Part shown: positions 33,179-47,002 of the stretch, piece by piece | How the letters are laid out: each line of letters opens with the position of its first letter | Position numbering within the stretch: the stretch's first letter is position 1 | Made by a program: the position numbers and the translations under genes | NCBI GenBank assembly: GCA_023078685.1 | Contig: JALGAS010000007.1 | Location: 2,046,001 to 2,110,000, forward strand | Direction of reading: 5' to 3' | DNA: 64,000 bases | Origin: Neopestalotiopsis rosae | Lineage: Eukaryota; Ascomycota; Sordariomycetes; Amphisphaeriales; Sporocadaceae | Notes under the pieces: generated by a model | Databases searched by the model: none | Seen by the model: only the letters and a program-made list of their open reading frames with translations | What the model was told of the DNA's origin: nothing

Positions 33179-36123
33179 TCATTTCGAGAGTTTACTGCTA
33201 TCCACAAAGCCTCCTTGCCCACCGCCCCCCACTGCACTGGCAGCAGTCGTGCTTACAGAAGTTCCCTTTGCCTTCTTTCTAATGGGCTGATACACGTCAT
33301 TGAAGTTCATGGCGACGCCCAGGAAGCGCAAATCAACATCGGATTGGTAGGCCAAATCGCCAAGCAGAATTTGCAGACGGTTTCTGAAGCGGTCACCCAG
33401 GTGCTTGAGGCGCTCCTGGAGCGCGGGAAACTCGCTGCCGTCGCCGCCCGGGATAGCTTGCTCGTCGTCCTCTTCCGAGGGATGAGGGTTGGCGCGCGAT
33501 GGCCGCGTAGTCACATTGGGATGCGACGAGACGGCATTGTTTTGAAAGTCAGCTTCCTGGCGCTGAGTAAAGTCGGAGACGGACCACGAGTACAGGCCAT
33601 CGACCGAGTCGCGGTACGCGAGCATGGTGCGGAGCAGTTCCGAGAGCTGGATCATATACGAGTTCTCGTCCTCGTCCTTTTCGCCGCCTCCAAAGCGGCG
33701 ACGGCGGACGCCAAGGAGGCCCTTGTGCGTAATGGACTCGAGGTATTTCGTATGAGCATGAATGACATCATCAAGTGTACAATCTTCTTGGGTAAGCCGG
33801 CGCTGCAGCTCAGTCCACGACGACTCGATGACCTCGAAAAGAATGTAATACTGCAGCTGGCCAACAAAGTGGACCATTTCGGCCAATATGCCGCGTGTTG
33901 TCTTCCATGTCTGCTGGACTGTGCGGTGGCGCGTCTGCAGCACGCCGCGCGAGCCCGTGGTCACTTTACGCCAGGACGAGGACAGCGCGAACTCGACGCG
34001 CTTGACTCGCCATAGAAAATTGAATACCTTGAGGTATTGCCGAGCACCCCAGTCCGAAACCACTACGTCGCAAGGAGCGTCAATCTTGTACTCGAGTGTA
34101 AAGCAGTCCCAGCCAATATCGCCGTGTGTGAGCTGGAGCATTCGCGCATCAAGCCTCTTGAGTACTTCAGGCGAATCGTACTGCGCATTAGAGCCGCGTA
34201 TGGCGTGCTCCAATTGCGCCGTCAACGTGTGTCTGTACTGAGCTCCAGCCGGGCGGTCAAGATTTCCAGCTAGAGATTCCATAAGGAGAGCGATGAAGTC
34301 GCCTTGACCCAGCAGGATGTAAGACTTCAAAGCTCTGAGATGATCAAAGAGATGGAATTTTTGAGTCATCAGATGGAGCAACCGGCGCATTGTCGTCTTG
34401 TAAGCATCATCGATCCACGATTCCAAAGTCTCTGTGTCTCCATATCGTAACTCTTTCGAAGACTCTTTGCTATACGACTCCACCCAGTTGGCATCGCCAC
34501 ATGAATGTCTGATGAAGTTGAGGGATTTGCCAATCAGAAAGATTTTTTCGGCGAAGTCCTCGGACATAATAGAGGGAATCATGGACTCTTGGACAACATA
34601 CTTGTCCTCCCATACATTGGTGGAGCCAGACTTGCCCTTTGGCATCTGTTCAGGAGATTGCTCTCGCACAAAGAACTCTTGAAAGGGGTCTGATAGCTCG
34701 CCATCATATATCCAATGCCTCAGTACGTCATAGAAGGGTCGGGTCACCGGAGTCAGAAGCCTCTCGGCAAATGCTGCGACCACCGGGTCACCGTGGAGTG
34801 AAGAGAAGGAATGGATCAGCGAGATGAGCTGGCCGCCCTTTTTGCTCTTTGATTCCTCCGCTATCAGACTCATGAGCCGTAATCCCATGGTGGCTTCTCT
34901 GGTCCACACCACGCAACGTTTCAGAGTGACGCCTGCTTTGCCAATACCGCTGCGTGGAGCACTGTCGTCAATAGTGGCGAGAGCCAGTCTTATCTGTCCT
35001 TCGAGTGTCGCGATCAGTGTTAAATAAGCACGAAGCTCATTGCTAATGGCAGCACGAAGACTTTGATTCAAGAGACCTCTTGCAGGCGTTTTAACAAAAT
35101 CTTCCAGGGTGCGGTATAGCAATGAAGGTTCTGCCAGTGTGTTCAAGATGGAGACAATAGGCGTCGGCAGGGTGCGCGGAAGTTTAAGAGTATAGTCTTT
35201 TCCGAATGGCAAACTTGTTGACGAAAGTCCCTGTAACGTATACGGCAAATCACGCAGTAGCACTGGTTCAGTCGGGTCAATGCTGGAATAATTGTCCGAC
35301 AGTTGGCTAGACTTGATTACAACGTCTCTTGGTTTACTGGGACTTTGAGGCATCCTGTCCATGGTGGCCTTGCGCTTGTGCTCTCCCATGGAGGATGCTG
35401 GTCGTGATCCGCTGGCTGAAATGGCATTGTCCTGGTTGGATTCGTAGTCTTCCGGTGGTTGATCTTTGAGGCCCCGAGCTCTTTCCGTCACTCGCTTCAA
35501 GCCGCCGGCAGCGGGAAAGGTGTCGACATCGGTGTTGATCTTGGGTGCGGCTTCCCTAGGACTTTTAAGAGCCTCGAGTTCTGCTGTTTGTCGGCTTGGC
35601 TCAGCGCGCGACTGTCGTCTCTTTTCTAGCTTGGCTTCTTGCCTCGCTTCGCGTTCCTCTTGTATATATTCTTGGTATGCGACCGGATCATCCTCGTCTT
35701 GGTTTGGCGAGTCTGCCAGGTTATGGAGCAGAGATAGTATTGCCCATTTTTGGTTCAAAACTGGCAGGGCCAGCAATCGTGAATACAGATTCGAAAAGCG
35801 CAGGGCTTGCGCAGGACTTGTTGCAATGAGCTTGCGCTTAATAAGGTCCGATGCATGGTTGACATCGGATGCGACAGTGGGTGAAGCATTGCTAACGGTT
35901 CAATGTCAGTGGACGAAGAGCATAACAAGAGGTAGCTTGTATGAGAGGCAACATACTCCTGTAAGAAGGTATGGATATTGCCCGCGTGCGAATCTGCCCA
36001 GCTCTGGTATTGCTCTTTCGGAATGTCTTTTGGTGGAGGTGCTACATAGGCAATCAACCGGTCGACGCCGTAGCTGATTTTCCGGGCCTGTTTCTCCTTA
36101 TCTTGGGATGATACGGCCGACAT
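33179..36123 (-). CDS. spc98: Gamma-tubulin complex component 3 (GCP3/Spc98/Alp6)
   Basis: Structural subunit of the gamma-tubulin complex at the spindle pole body, needed for microtubule nucleation. Minus-strand exons are 36123-35957 and 35891-33179 (65-bp intron), giving 959 aa. The splice joins HTFLQ-D-NASPTV in frame. Residues 150-230 are polar and Lys/Glu-rich. The GRIP1 region begins near LLRDLPYTLQGLSS and runs through FYDVLRHWIYDGELSDPF. The GRIP2 region has DSPEVLKRLDARML, GDIGWDCFTLEY and YLKVFNFLWRVKRVEF, which match GCP3 better than GCP2. The C-terminus keeps the GCP3-type LRFLGVAMNFNDVYQP followed by a Gly/Ser tail. The head-to-head neighbour is ada1. Confidence 0.93.
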
Positions 36124-37157
36124 GGTGCATTCTTGAGGCTGTCTCCATGAAGAGGAACGACACTGACACGTCGCCAAAGAATTGAAAATGTTGCGCGCAG
36201 GGCTGAGTTGTGTGTGCTGGTGAGCGAATGTATGACAGAGTATCCAGGTCTCTCGGTTCCCAACTTTGTTGGTATACAAAAGATCTGGAGCTTGATGCGG
36301 GACGCGTCTGTCGCGACACTGAGCTGAGCTACCCAATGTACCTCCTAAGGTGGAAGCGCCGCCTCACCCTCACCATAGATGGACTGGCTATACGAAATTT
36401 TGGATCAGAGAAAAGGCCTGTTCCGAGTGATTCCAGTTCTCAACGATTCGAAGCCAATATCCCCCAGAGATCGAATAAAGAGTCCTTGTTCTGTAAGAGC
36501 AGCCCACTGTAGGGTCTAAGTGAGCTCCAAGCATGAGTTAATCACACGCCAGGTGCCCCGCCTTCCAGTGGTTGCCCCTTGCTCGGTCTTGTCCTGTGTA
36601 TTAGATGTATCGTTGGGCTCCAAGTGCACACCTCAGAAGTGCACTTTGAGAGCTTTTAGCCCCTAAACCGAATGTCCCTCCGCCTACTGCCAGCAAGCCA
36701 GGTACCTGATTTGGTGCCATTAGCACACCTTTAGCACTTAGCTACCTTAACTACCTACCACTGCACCAAGAAGTTCCTTTGAGCCGCCGCACACTGCCAA
36801 ATCGAAGTCCGCCGTCATTCTGCACAGACACAGACCAACCATTCAATATAACAACCTTCAACTGCAACCAGCACTACGCCCAGGTGAAATCGTCGGCCCA
36901 TCGACATCGTGGCCTCAACGACGCCTTTTCATCGTTCCTTGACCGGAACTATGATCGCATTGCATCCGTCCACACGATTCACGGGTTCATGACCGAAATA
37001 TCCATCGCGCGCGGTCTTTAGACGCCTGTGAACTGTACGCCTCCATTGGACGACTCAATTTCCGGCAACAGTCTCGCGCATCGCGATATTACCTAATCAG
37101 ACTCAACCCAGCACACGCCCACCGCATCACCATCTCGTCCTTTGATCGATCGCAACA
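36124..37157. promoter_or_regulatory. Divergent promoter of the GCP3 and Ada1 genes
   Basis: A 1.03-kb region between two head-to-head housekeeping genes. It contains ACCT/CTACC simple-repeat patches near 36740-36770 and no convincing coding frame; the 5' leaders of both genes probably occupy its ends. Confidence 0.5.
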
Positions 37158-38686
37158 ATGCCTGACATAGATCCCGCGGCCTTGAGCCGGCCGTCGATCA
37201 GCATTTCGACTCCCGTCCTCAAGAACATTACTGTTTCCACGCCCGCAAAACCAAAGACGTCTCAGATTATACCTCCCCGCATAGATCTTGAGCCTCTGTA
37301 TGCCGCCTTGAAGTCCGCCATAGGTTCGGAACAATGGACTGTCTACAAAGAATCCACAACCCAATTCATCTTGGGTAAGCTTTCCTGACGCATTTCACAT
37401 GTCTGCGCTCCATTTCAGATGCAATATCACGACTGCTGACACTTATATTCAACCAATAGGACGCCTTAACCAGACTGAGTACTCGGAACGCATCGACCCC
37501 ATTATTGCTTCGCCCAATGGCGAGAAAGAACACCTTCATAACCAGCTTCTTGCTGCCATCTATGGAAACTTGACGAGAGAGATGCCAGATGTCGGACTTG
37601 CACCTTGGGTTTCTGCGAATGACAAGCCCACGATCGGTGTTGGCGCAAAGCCCGTCACTGGCGATGCAGCCGAGAGGAAGCTCAAGGGAGAGGTTATGCA
37701 ACTACCCACTCGTGATCGCCGACGCATTAAGGAGCTGGTTCATAATGATGTTAGTTCTCTCGCCCATCGTCCCCCTAATGCCCATCCTTGGCTGACTCTT
37801 CCAATAGTTTGATCCTTATGAGTCTATGACCAACATGTTTTCCGAACACCATCGAGGTAAACCGACACGGGCACCTGAGACTCTCCCAAGCGCTACCGGT
37901 GGTCTTAACAAGATGAGTGAGTGCTTTGACTCTGGGTAAAGTGGAAAATCCATGCTAACGCATTCAGATTGGGATCTGGAGATTAAGAAACGCTTCCAAC
38001 AACCTCTGGCAGTGGAGTCGGGGGAGTTCCCCGATGTCAGCATGGTCGAGGGACGCATGTTACCTTTCTGCTACGAGCACGGTCTGGTGAATGGCCACAC
38101 GCCCGAGGCCGCTCAGCTCCTTACTGTCGCAACTGAGACCTTTGTTAAGGAAATGTTGACAGCCATTTTCACCAGAACGAGAAGTAACGGAGCGGGCGAC
38201 TCTGGTAGTGCCGGATTTGGCGCTGGAGCTGGCTGGATTCAAACCAAGAAATATCAACGACAGCTCCGCCGAGAAGAAGCCGCCCTGATGCGCGGTGAAT
38301 TATCAAAAGATAAGAGTGGTCTGCTCCCAGTCGAAGCCAAAGCGGCCAGCGAAAGGCCACCATTGAATATGGCGGACTTGCGCCTCGCCCTGGAAATGGG
38401 TGACTGTGGAATCGCCTCTGTTCCCATCGTCACTACATCGGTCTTCTACAATTACCGTGAAGGAGAACTGGAGCACTGGGACGACTACTCTTATGTCAAT
38501 GACCAGAAACCTCAAGATTTGGACGAGGGCAAAACAGCGCTGCCAGATACGAAGCTCTTGACGAATGGCGATATTCACGCCGATCCCATGGAAATCGACG
38601 ATCAATGGACATGGGAAGGCACAGACGACGCAACTATTGATCAACTCGACGGCGTTCTCGACTCATGCCTAGCATCTGGGTTCTAA
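37158..38686 (+). CDS. hfi1: SAGA complex structural subunit Ada1/Hfi1
   Basis: Transcriptional coactivator subunit that helps hold together the SAGA histone acetyltransferase core through a histone-fold partner. Exons are 37158-37374, 37460-37749, 37808-37916 and 37968-38686 (introns 85, 58 and 51 bp), giving 444 aa. The SAGA-Tad1 region is visible from [17 protein letters not shown] through [12 protein letters not shown] (E-F-hand-like start typical of Ada1/TADA1) and [13 protein letters not shown]-terminal portion with [21 protein letters not shown] and TETFVKEML fits the histone-fold part. The extreme C-terminus is acidic. Each splice keeps the frame (FILG-RLNQ, LVHND-FDPYES, LNKM-NWDLE). 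It lies upstream of mrc1 on the same strand. Confidence 0.9.
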
Positions 38687-39762
38687 ATACGACACAACCT
38701 ACATAATGTGCTCTCTTCCCAGCCAATATTATTATTGAGCATTGGAATGGCTGTGTTCACCACAAGAGATGATTTATTTTATATTATAGGGACATGGTGG
38801 AAGCAATTGGCACGTCTTTCCTCAGTAGCTGCTGACATCCAGCAGTCAGAAGACCTCATTGGATCCGCACAGTCGGTTGGCAAAGACCCGCATGACTTTT
38901 CTTGCCACCACATCAGAGCATCAGGCGTTTGGAATTGAGGGGGTGATTCGTTTGGCTTGATCCATATATTCGGCATTGATCTTGCAATTGGCATAAAAGG
39001 CGTCAGCATTTGTTTTTCAGATTGGGAAGTTTTTCCCAACCATCCCATGTAACACCAAGGAAAAGCCCGAACGAGAACTCAGCAGTGGAAGTCCCGGTCG
39101 AAAGGATTCAAAGACAAGGTAAGGACTCTTTGACGTTTCTGGGCGGAAGAATATGTGCCAGGGAGGGCACTAAGTTGTTCTTAAGTTGAATGATACCCAA
39201 ATGGCTTGGACAGAAGTAATTGGCGCGACTGGTCAACAGATAGATGCCAATAGACTATTTTGTATGTGTTTTCGGAAATACGCAGCAATGAGAACTGAGC
39301 AGATGCAATAAGGAGACAAACATTGGAAACCTGTACTAGTGCGTATTGGACTGTGCCTCTCCAAATACGCAAATCGTACACCACCATAAACACAGTTCTG
39401 CCATTCATCAAAGGCGTTTTATTGCTGATTTCTAAGGCTGCCGAGATGTGTATTACTTTGCATGTAAATATAGTCGCGAAGCACATGCAGGGTTGGTAGG
39501 TGTTAGGAAGTGGCTACCCACCCCCATGGCTGGCTGGTTTAGGCCCATGACGTGGGGCCCATTAAAACGCGCCATAGCAGAAACGCGACTTACACGGTCA
39601 GCCCGCGTCAAGTTTCCTTACCTATACCTTTTCGAGAATCCCACTTCCAACACCACTTTCGCGTATTACTTGTAAAAACACTACTTTACTCCTATGAAAT
39701 AATGATCTCTTGAAGTCGATATTTGCCAATTTGTATCGTTTTCTCTCAAAAAGGTAGCCACA
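38687..39762. other. Intergenic region upstream of mrc1
   Basis: 1.08 kb holding the 3' flank of ada1 and the promoter of mrc1. ACGCGA appears near 39593, and ACGCG-like boxes are typical of S-phase genes, but the match is short. No gene is seen. Confidence 0.45.
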
Positions 39763-42700
39763 ATGGCTTCTGCTACACGCTCTCCTTCACCGGCAAGCGA
39801 CGCGTCCCAGCCAGGCTCGCCACGGTTGTCTCCCAGATCAAAACTTAGAGCTGAACTCGCGGCCTTGGACGAGAGCTCAGACGAGGATTCAGCGCCAATC
39901 GATAGGAAGGCGCTCTTCAAATCAACAAAAAACATATTTCCTAAGTCTGAGGAACCTGTGCGGAAAGACAATCCCAGCACCGAGCAATCAGCAGACAACC
40001 ACGACGAAGAAGAAGATGACGACGATGAAGACGAGATTGTACGCCCACGCGGACGACTAGCAGCTCGTATGCAAGCAAGCAATAGCGAAAGCAAGGCCCG
40101 GTCACAAGACAACACTACAAGCGCCAATTCTGAAAATGAAGAGACAGTTGCGGCACAAGCCAGGAGGAGAATACGACCCGCTCGTGAGAGCACACCAGAA
40201 GCACGCGCAAGCCGTGAAGCCAGTCCAGCATCTCCAGGCCTCTTCGTGACGCCCAACAAATCGCAACATTCAGAAGCAGGGTCGGACAGCGAGGACGAGT
40301 TGCCGTCCAACCTGGCTCAAAATGCCCGGTTTCAAGCTCTTGTTGCCCGGAAACGCGAGGAGCGACTCGCGAGAGAGGCAGAAGAAAAACAGAAGCGTGC
40401 AGAAAGACAAGCACAGCGCGTCGAAGTCTCTGATGAGGATGACGTTGATGTGTCAGACATTAGTGACGATGACGGCGGCCGAAAGCTCACGCAAGAAGTC
40501 TCCTCAAGGCCTGCCGCAAGAAAGGCTAGCAAAAAGGCCCTGGAGGAGATGAACAGAGAGACGCAGCGGCTGAGCCGTAGTATGCAACTCGCCCACGAAG
40601 CCAAGACCAAGAAGAAGATTAGCAAGGCGACTCTGTTCGAAAGATTCAACTTCAAGCTGCCTGCCGCGGCAGCTCAGGCAGAGGTTGCACCAGTTGCGAG
40701 CTCAAGCAGGCCTGCATCACCCGCCTCGGTGCACCAAACAGACACTGAAACGGCAGAGAAGGACACGCCACCAAGCTCTCCGCCTACGGCACCAAAGGAA
40801 ACGACAGTCGAGTCTGCACCCGCACCATCCGAGGCGACAAAGCAGCAGATGGCGGTGTTGGGCGAAGAAGAAGAGGGCGAGCTGCCGAGTCTGAAGGATG
40901 TCTTTGCTGAAGCTAAGCGAGAGGACAAGGGCAAGGGCATTGCTACTACTGCTGACCTGGAATCACCCAAGAGGAAGACGCCGATAAAACCCAAGCGTCA
41001 GGTCCGGGTCAAATTCCCAACTGTGCAAGCCAATCTGGCTACGATTGACCTCGATGATGAGCTTCAAATTGCCAATCCAAAGAAGCAAAGCAAGATCGAT
41101 GCCATATTCAGCCGTGTCCCTGCACAGCAGAACAAGGAGACTCGATCCGCTCAGGTTTTCCGTCAACTAGCTCACGTCTCGTCACCACCCCAAGATGCTC
41201 GCAAGAGGAATCAAAAGCCTTCCATGACAGTTGGCGAGCTTCAACTGACTCTACAGCAGCGTGCTCGCGCTCAAGCCAAAGTCGAGCGTGACCGCCGCAT
41301 GGAAATGCTCAAGGCCAAGGGTATACATGTCCAGACCGAAGAGGAGCGCGAAAAGGAGCGTGAGCAGGTTGAGGACATTGTCGCCCGGGCCCGTTTAGAG
41401 GCCGAGGAGATCATGGCAAGAGAGCGCGAGGATGCTAAGAAGGCCAAGAAGGAGAGAAAGGCCAATGGAGAAGAGGACCATCTTGATTGGGATGATAGTG
41501 ATGATGATAGCTTTGCTGGTAGCGAAGACGAGGGACTACAGCCTATCGAAGATGGAGAGATCGAATTCTCGGGCTCTGACGAGGAAGAAGATGGTGACGA
41601 GGAAGCAGAAGGTGATGACGAAGAAGAGACAGCCGGCAACTCCGTGCTCGACATGGTCGCCGAAGAGGCCGATGAGTCTGTGGATGAAGACGATCTGACT
41701 ACAGGAAAGGCAATATTCGACGATGAGGAGGAGGTTGATGATGTTCGTCCTACGGCGTCCACGTCTCGCCGTGGTAGGAGGAATGTCCAAGTACTCTCTG
41801 ACGATGAGGACGAGCCTTCTATTCAAGCTACACCCAAGCCTAGAAAGGTTTTGTTCAGGTCGCCCACGGGCCAGACATCCGAATCTCCCATTGCTCCTAG
41901 ATCGGTTCTTCGCTCCGCCACAAAGACCTTTATCCCTGGTCTTCCGGTCCCAGCAGCAGGTCCTGCCGGCCTTGGTCTCACTCAGATCTTTGCAGGAACC
42001 ATGGACGATAGCCAAGCAGGCTCAATGCCACCAAGTGCTGGGTCGCCCATAGAGTTCCGGCCGACATTTGAGGACTTCCCTGATTCCCAATTTTCTGCCA
42101 CCGCAGGCGAATCCCAGCCAGCAGAAGGCAGCATTGTGGACAGTCAGGGCGAAACTCAAGGGGCCGAATCACAGACTCAAGGTGTACAGCTTCACTTTGA
42201 GCAGAGTCAGATGCACGGTTTCGATTCCCTGATGCAACAGGGTGGCACACAAGTCTCAGATATGCTCGAACCTACCCAAGATGCTGGGTTCGGGGATTAC
42301 ACGCCATTGAAGAACCGCTTCGTTGACCCACCTCAGGGCACAGTCGATACTGTCATCCTGAATGGAACCCCCAAAGTCGATGAAGACACGGAAGCAGTAA
42401 TTATGGATTCGCCGCTTGTGCAGAGACGCGGCAAGCTGAGGCGACGAGGTGAAGTATCGCTATCTGAGTCTACACTACCACCTACGGAGGTGCCGGTCCC
42501 TCCGTCCGCCGATGCTCCAATCCAAGCTCTGGCGTTACCAAGTCCTAGCGAAGACGAGAACTCTTCTGCCTTCAGACTCATGGCTAAGGCTGCGCGTCGT
42601 AGAAAGCGAGCTCAGGAGAAGTTTGACAAGAAGAAGAGCAAGGCAAGAGAAATGGTGCACGGCGAGGCTGAGGAGTCCGAGGATGAATATGCTGGTCTTG

Positions 42701-43999
42701 GTGGTGCTGATGGCGAGGATTCGTCAGATGAGGACGAAGATGCCTTCGCGGAACTACGAAAGCAGATGATTGATGATGAAAGTAAGGGATTGACCGAGGA
42801 GGAGGAGGGAAAGCTAGCTGCATTCTACGCGTAAGTCCCAGACTTAACCATTGCTCATTACTTCAACACACTAACATGAAACTAGGGACCGCGAACGAGC
42901 AGCAGATAGCGCCCAAGTCGACAAGCTCTTCAAAGATATCACTACAGGCATGTTGCGAAAACGTCGCCGTGGTGGTGGCGGTGGAGGTAATGGCGATTTT
43001 GATCTGTCGGATTCCGATGATGGGGGCGAAGCCCGACGCCGCATGAAACGCAAGCAGTTTGCAAAGATGCAAAAGGCACTCTTTGCTGATGAAAGAATCG
43101 GCAAGATTGCAGAGAACCCTCGCAATGCTGCATTCATGAAGAGTATCGAAGACTGGGGTAGCGATGAGGACATGGGTTTCGACGAGCCATACTTTGAGCC
43201 CGAAGAGGAAAGCCAAAATACCAACGAGACTGGCACAAAGCAGGATGGCCCAGAGAGCATCCCCGACTCGCAACCTTCCACTACTGCAGCGTCCAATGCC
43301 AATGTAGGGAGGAAGCGAACTCGCAATGACCCATCTGATCCGGGCATGCGCCCGCCTCCGAATTTGAGAAGAGTACGGGATGGCGTCAAGCCCGCCAGCA
43401 TAGCAGATGTGAGACGCTCACTCTCGAGCTTGCTGGGCGAACCCAACATGTCATCAGATTCGATCATTCCTGCCACGGACCCCCATGGCTCAGACAGCGA
43501 AGGCGAGCATGAAGAAACCGCCCATAATTCGGGACGAGGCAATAAGGAGAACCATCAGCCAGGATATGTGGCGGTCGTAGATCGCATCTCTTTGAAGCGT
43601 TCCGGCTCCTCAAATCTAAGCACAAGCTCCAAGCTCGCCTTTGCCGCACCGGCATCTAGTTCAGGGAGTGGCGCTTTCAAGGTCCCAGCACTTCTACGCC
43701 GTGCCACGACCAACAGCCTGATGTCTCAAAGCTCGAACTCGTCAACCTCATCCACTGGCGTCACAACTGGCAATGCCGCAACGGGATCCGGCAGCATGGC
43801 GTCTAGCGCATTCAGCGATGAAGGCAAATTGAAGAAGACAGCGGGCAAGCGAAGCGGCATCAACTTCTTTGCCAGAGAGAATGAGCGGAGAGAGAAGCTC
43901 AAGGAGAGCGAGCGCAGGAGAGAGGAGAAGAAGTGGAAGGGCGCCAAGGGCCGATCAGAGGCTGTTGGAGGCTTATTCGGTGGTGGCCAGTTTGAGTAA
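39763..43999 (+). CDS. mrc1: Replication checkpoint mediator Mrc1 (Claspin orthologue)
   Basis: Fork-associated adaptor that links the polymerase/helicase to the ATR-type kinase and activates the effector kinase on replication stress. Exons are 39763-42830 and 42886-43999 (55-bp intron), giving 1393 aa. The protein is highly charged with acidic runs (EEEDDDDEDE near residue 86; EEEDGDEEAEGDDEEE near 607). An SQ/TQ cluster of about eleven motifs lies at residues ~740-840 (nt 41975-42290), the expected Mec1/ATR target region. The conserved MRC1 domain lies around the exon junction and start of exon 2: DKLFKDITTGMLRKRR, RRRMKRKQFAKMQKAL and IGKIAENPRNAAFMKSI. The tail is basic with a KRSGINFFARENER motif. 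The assignment is firm. Confidence 0.94.
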
Positions 44000-46900
44000 G
44001 CAGCTTGTTGAGAGATGGACGCATGGTCAACGAGTGCCTGTGGGTGAAATAGGAGGATTTGGACGATTCATGGCATGGCGTTTGTGGCGGCTAACCCACA
44101 AGGCGTTCTGTTTTTGTTTTTCATGGTACTATTTCGGCATATGTAATGATGGTATCAATTCAATCTTTTTCAATTGCAACATGGTTGACAGTCTGCAGGT
44201 AGATGTGCATTACATATGTATTTGACATGACTGAGAATTAGCAATTAATCAGTTTGATGCAAGATGCGGCAGTACTGTGTAAGGCAATGTAATATGTGGA
44301 AGAATGCTTGCGGTTCGACACGGCGGCCATACAGGTGGACTTCTCATATGAGAGTCCTCACAGTAGCCCATGTCCACCAAAACTCGCAGCTTTCACTTAG
44401 CCCAAGGTACCACAAACAAATCTTGGAAATAAGAATGGAAGTGATAGGATGGAATTGGCATAATTTAACTATAATCAAATATTTGGTTCATATAATATGT
44501 TGCTTTCTTGACGCTGTTGAAATCAGCCATTCTGGATTCTCCGCCATGTTGCTACAGTCCAGCACCCGTGCGCAGACTTATGACCTGTACCCAGGGTTCA
44601 GCTACATTACATTTCCTATACAGCAGAATATGAGCATCTGGCACATGTACCGGGAACATCCCGAGTGTTGCTTGAGTTATTCTCTGCATAGACTTTTCAT
44701 ACCATCGGCTTTCAGACTTCGGCCACGCGTTGTGCAACGGGTGATTTTGTTGGCCGGATACTCGGTAACTTGCCATGCCCGAGGCGAGCGCCGAGTAGTA
44801 GAGGCAGCAAAGAGGATGGGGAGTACCGCCGGGTGGGCCATCTAGGCTAGGTATGGTAGGTTGGCTTTTTTAGCACGCTCAAGGTTTGTACGAGAAACGC
44901 AGTGAACTAGCTCGTAGATGGCTACCTAGGTATTCCCCGTTTCTCATTTTTTTTTTCGTCTTTTTCCTGTTCAACAGTCGGGTCCATAATGCTCATACCA
45001 TACTCCATATTCACGAGAAACTTCGGTTCCGTAGACTCCGACCAAAAAGAAAAAAGCGCGCGGGAAAAGAAGCACCCAATGGCAGGCATATTGTGCACCT
45101 CGGACAATAACGGCTGAATTGCTCCGGCTCGGGGCTTTGCATGCTGTTGCGTCGAAGGTAGGTGCCGCACTGGCTTATGTAGCAGTAGTGGTGGACTTTC
45201 CAAGTAAGGGATAGGATGGGACAGGATAGGTGGGATAGGTAGGATGGGAGCGAGGGACTTTTCGGTTGGTGCTGCTCACGCTGTGCATATGCAATGGAAG
45301 CCGCGTTGCGTGCGTGCCGTGTATTCGTGGGTACTACAGTAGTAGTCTAGGTACGTACGTGTGGTCAGCATCATATCAATCCAATTCGCTCATGGTTTTG
45401 TCTCCCCCGAAGCCAATCGGTTGTTGCAAAAATGGACATGATATGTTGGAAAACTGGCAAGTTCCTTTATTGTTTCCAAACGAGGTTTCGTTTCGACTTT
45501 TGTTTCTCACTTGCTCGCCTTGCTCTCGCTTTCCTTCGTCTCGAGTTCTTCCTTGGGGGAACTCCAGACAGCAGCAAGTAACACACACACCCCGGGACCC
45601 GGAATGTGGAGTTTTGTTCTTTGTGGTGAGGCTCAGGAACCGTGACGCAAATGAAACCCAGCGCTACCCCACAGCGAACGCGGATGGAGTATAAGCGTCA
45701 GCGGATCCCCGGTAACAAGGAACTGGGAGGGGAGCCCAGCGAAAAGAGGGGTTGTGTTGCGCGCGCCGTTGCGGGCTGAGCTGAGGAAGCTTGCTTGCTT
45801 GCTGAGCAAGCTGCGAGCTGAATGGGGCAACAGAGCTAAGGTAGACATGGATGCTTACCGAGCATTTGGTGTGCAGGTGGATGTGTGTGGCTCAGTGTGT
45901 TGTAAGATCGGTTTTCTATCTTATAACGAGGACAAATGCCTCACCTAGACGGGTGTTTATGATCTTTCGGGCAATAGAAGCATTCAAAAATGCGCGGAAT
46001 ATATAACGAATATCAATTGACTAACTAGCTAAGAAGTCGGACCAAGATGATAGCAGGTAGATCGGGTATTACAAAGTTCAAGATCACAGACTTTGAGATC
46101 TTGAAAGATCGGCCAGGTACGCGCGGAGAGCCAAGAAGGTGGGAGGGTGGAAGAGGATAGAGTTGGAGCCAAAAAGAGAGGATTACAAAAGGTAACCAGC
46201 CAATTGCTGACCATGTAAAAGCCCAGCGATCCCATACAATCCTTCGTGGCGCCTCGACACTAACTAGAAACGAACAAAGCAGGTGTGTACAGAGTGCGAG
46301 AGCACATGGTGCTGAGCGGACTTTTGCGGGAAATCCGGCGCAGAGCACAAGCACAACGAAACGAAAGCGCAAACCAAAGAAAGCAAACCGCGCATACTAC
46401 AGCCCACTATGTAGTAAGTAGCACTTGAGGTTAGATAGGTAGGTACGTACATGCGCAGATAAACGTAGACAGGCCAGGCTGTACATCAGATAGTACAGGA
46501 TTATACATGGCTTTGACCCATTTTCGTTCTATTTAGTTTCTTGTCGTTTCCCTCCCCTTGGCGTCTTTTTTAGACTCTGGCAGAGAGAGACAAGCCTCCC
46601 TCTTCTTGACGTCACGTACCATCTGTACTTCTTGTGTGTTGCGTATAGTGTCATACATGGATGCCGATTGACTAAAAACTCCTGCTGCGGCTGGCTACTG
46701 CTGTTGAGATCCGGCGATCTGCTGCGCGCTGAGATTCTGGGCGCGCGTCTCGGCGTTTGTCTTGCTTGCACCTTGATCTCTCTCTCTCTTCCTCCTCCTC
46801 CTTCTTCTTTCTTATTATCATTCCTCTTCTTCAATTGCATTCGTTTTGCTTCCTTCGATCGATCAATCAATCACTTACTCATTCAAACAATCAATGGCGG

Positions 46901-47002
46901 ACTGAATTATTTCAGCTGGATATTGGATTCTTCCAAATGCGAACACAATCACCATTATAGCATAACCTCTCACCCTAGCCATCACACTTGTCGTCTTTCA
47001 AC
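44000..47002. other. 3-kb intergenic region
   Basis: No gene is supported. Open frames are short and overlap on both strands. The right end (46500-47002) is CT-rich and is probably the promoter and leader of the 2EXR gene. A short repeat of AGGTAGG/GGATAGG units is visible near 45200-45260. Confidence 0.5.

Noticed and set aside
33086..34015. 309-aa plus-strand open frame antisense to the GCP3 gene
   Set aside because: It is a shadow of the GCP3 coding sequence on the other strand, with no recognisable motifs.
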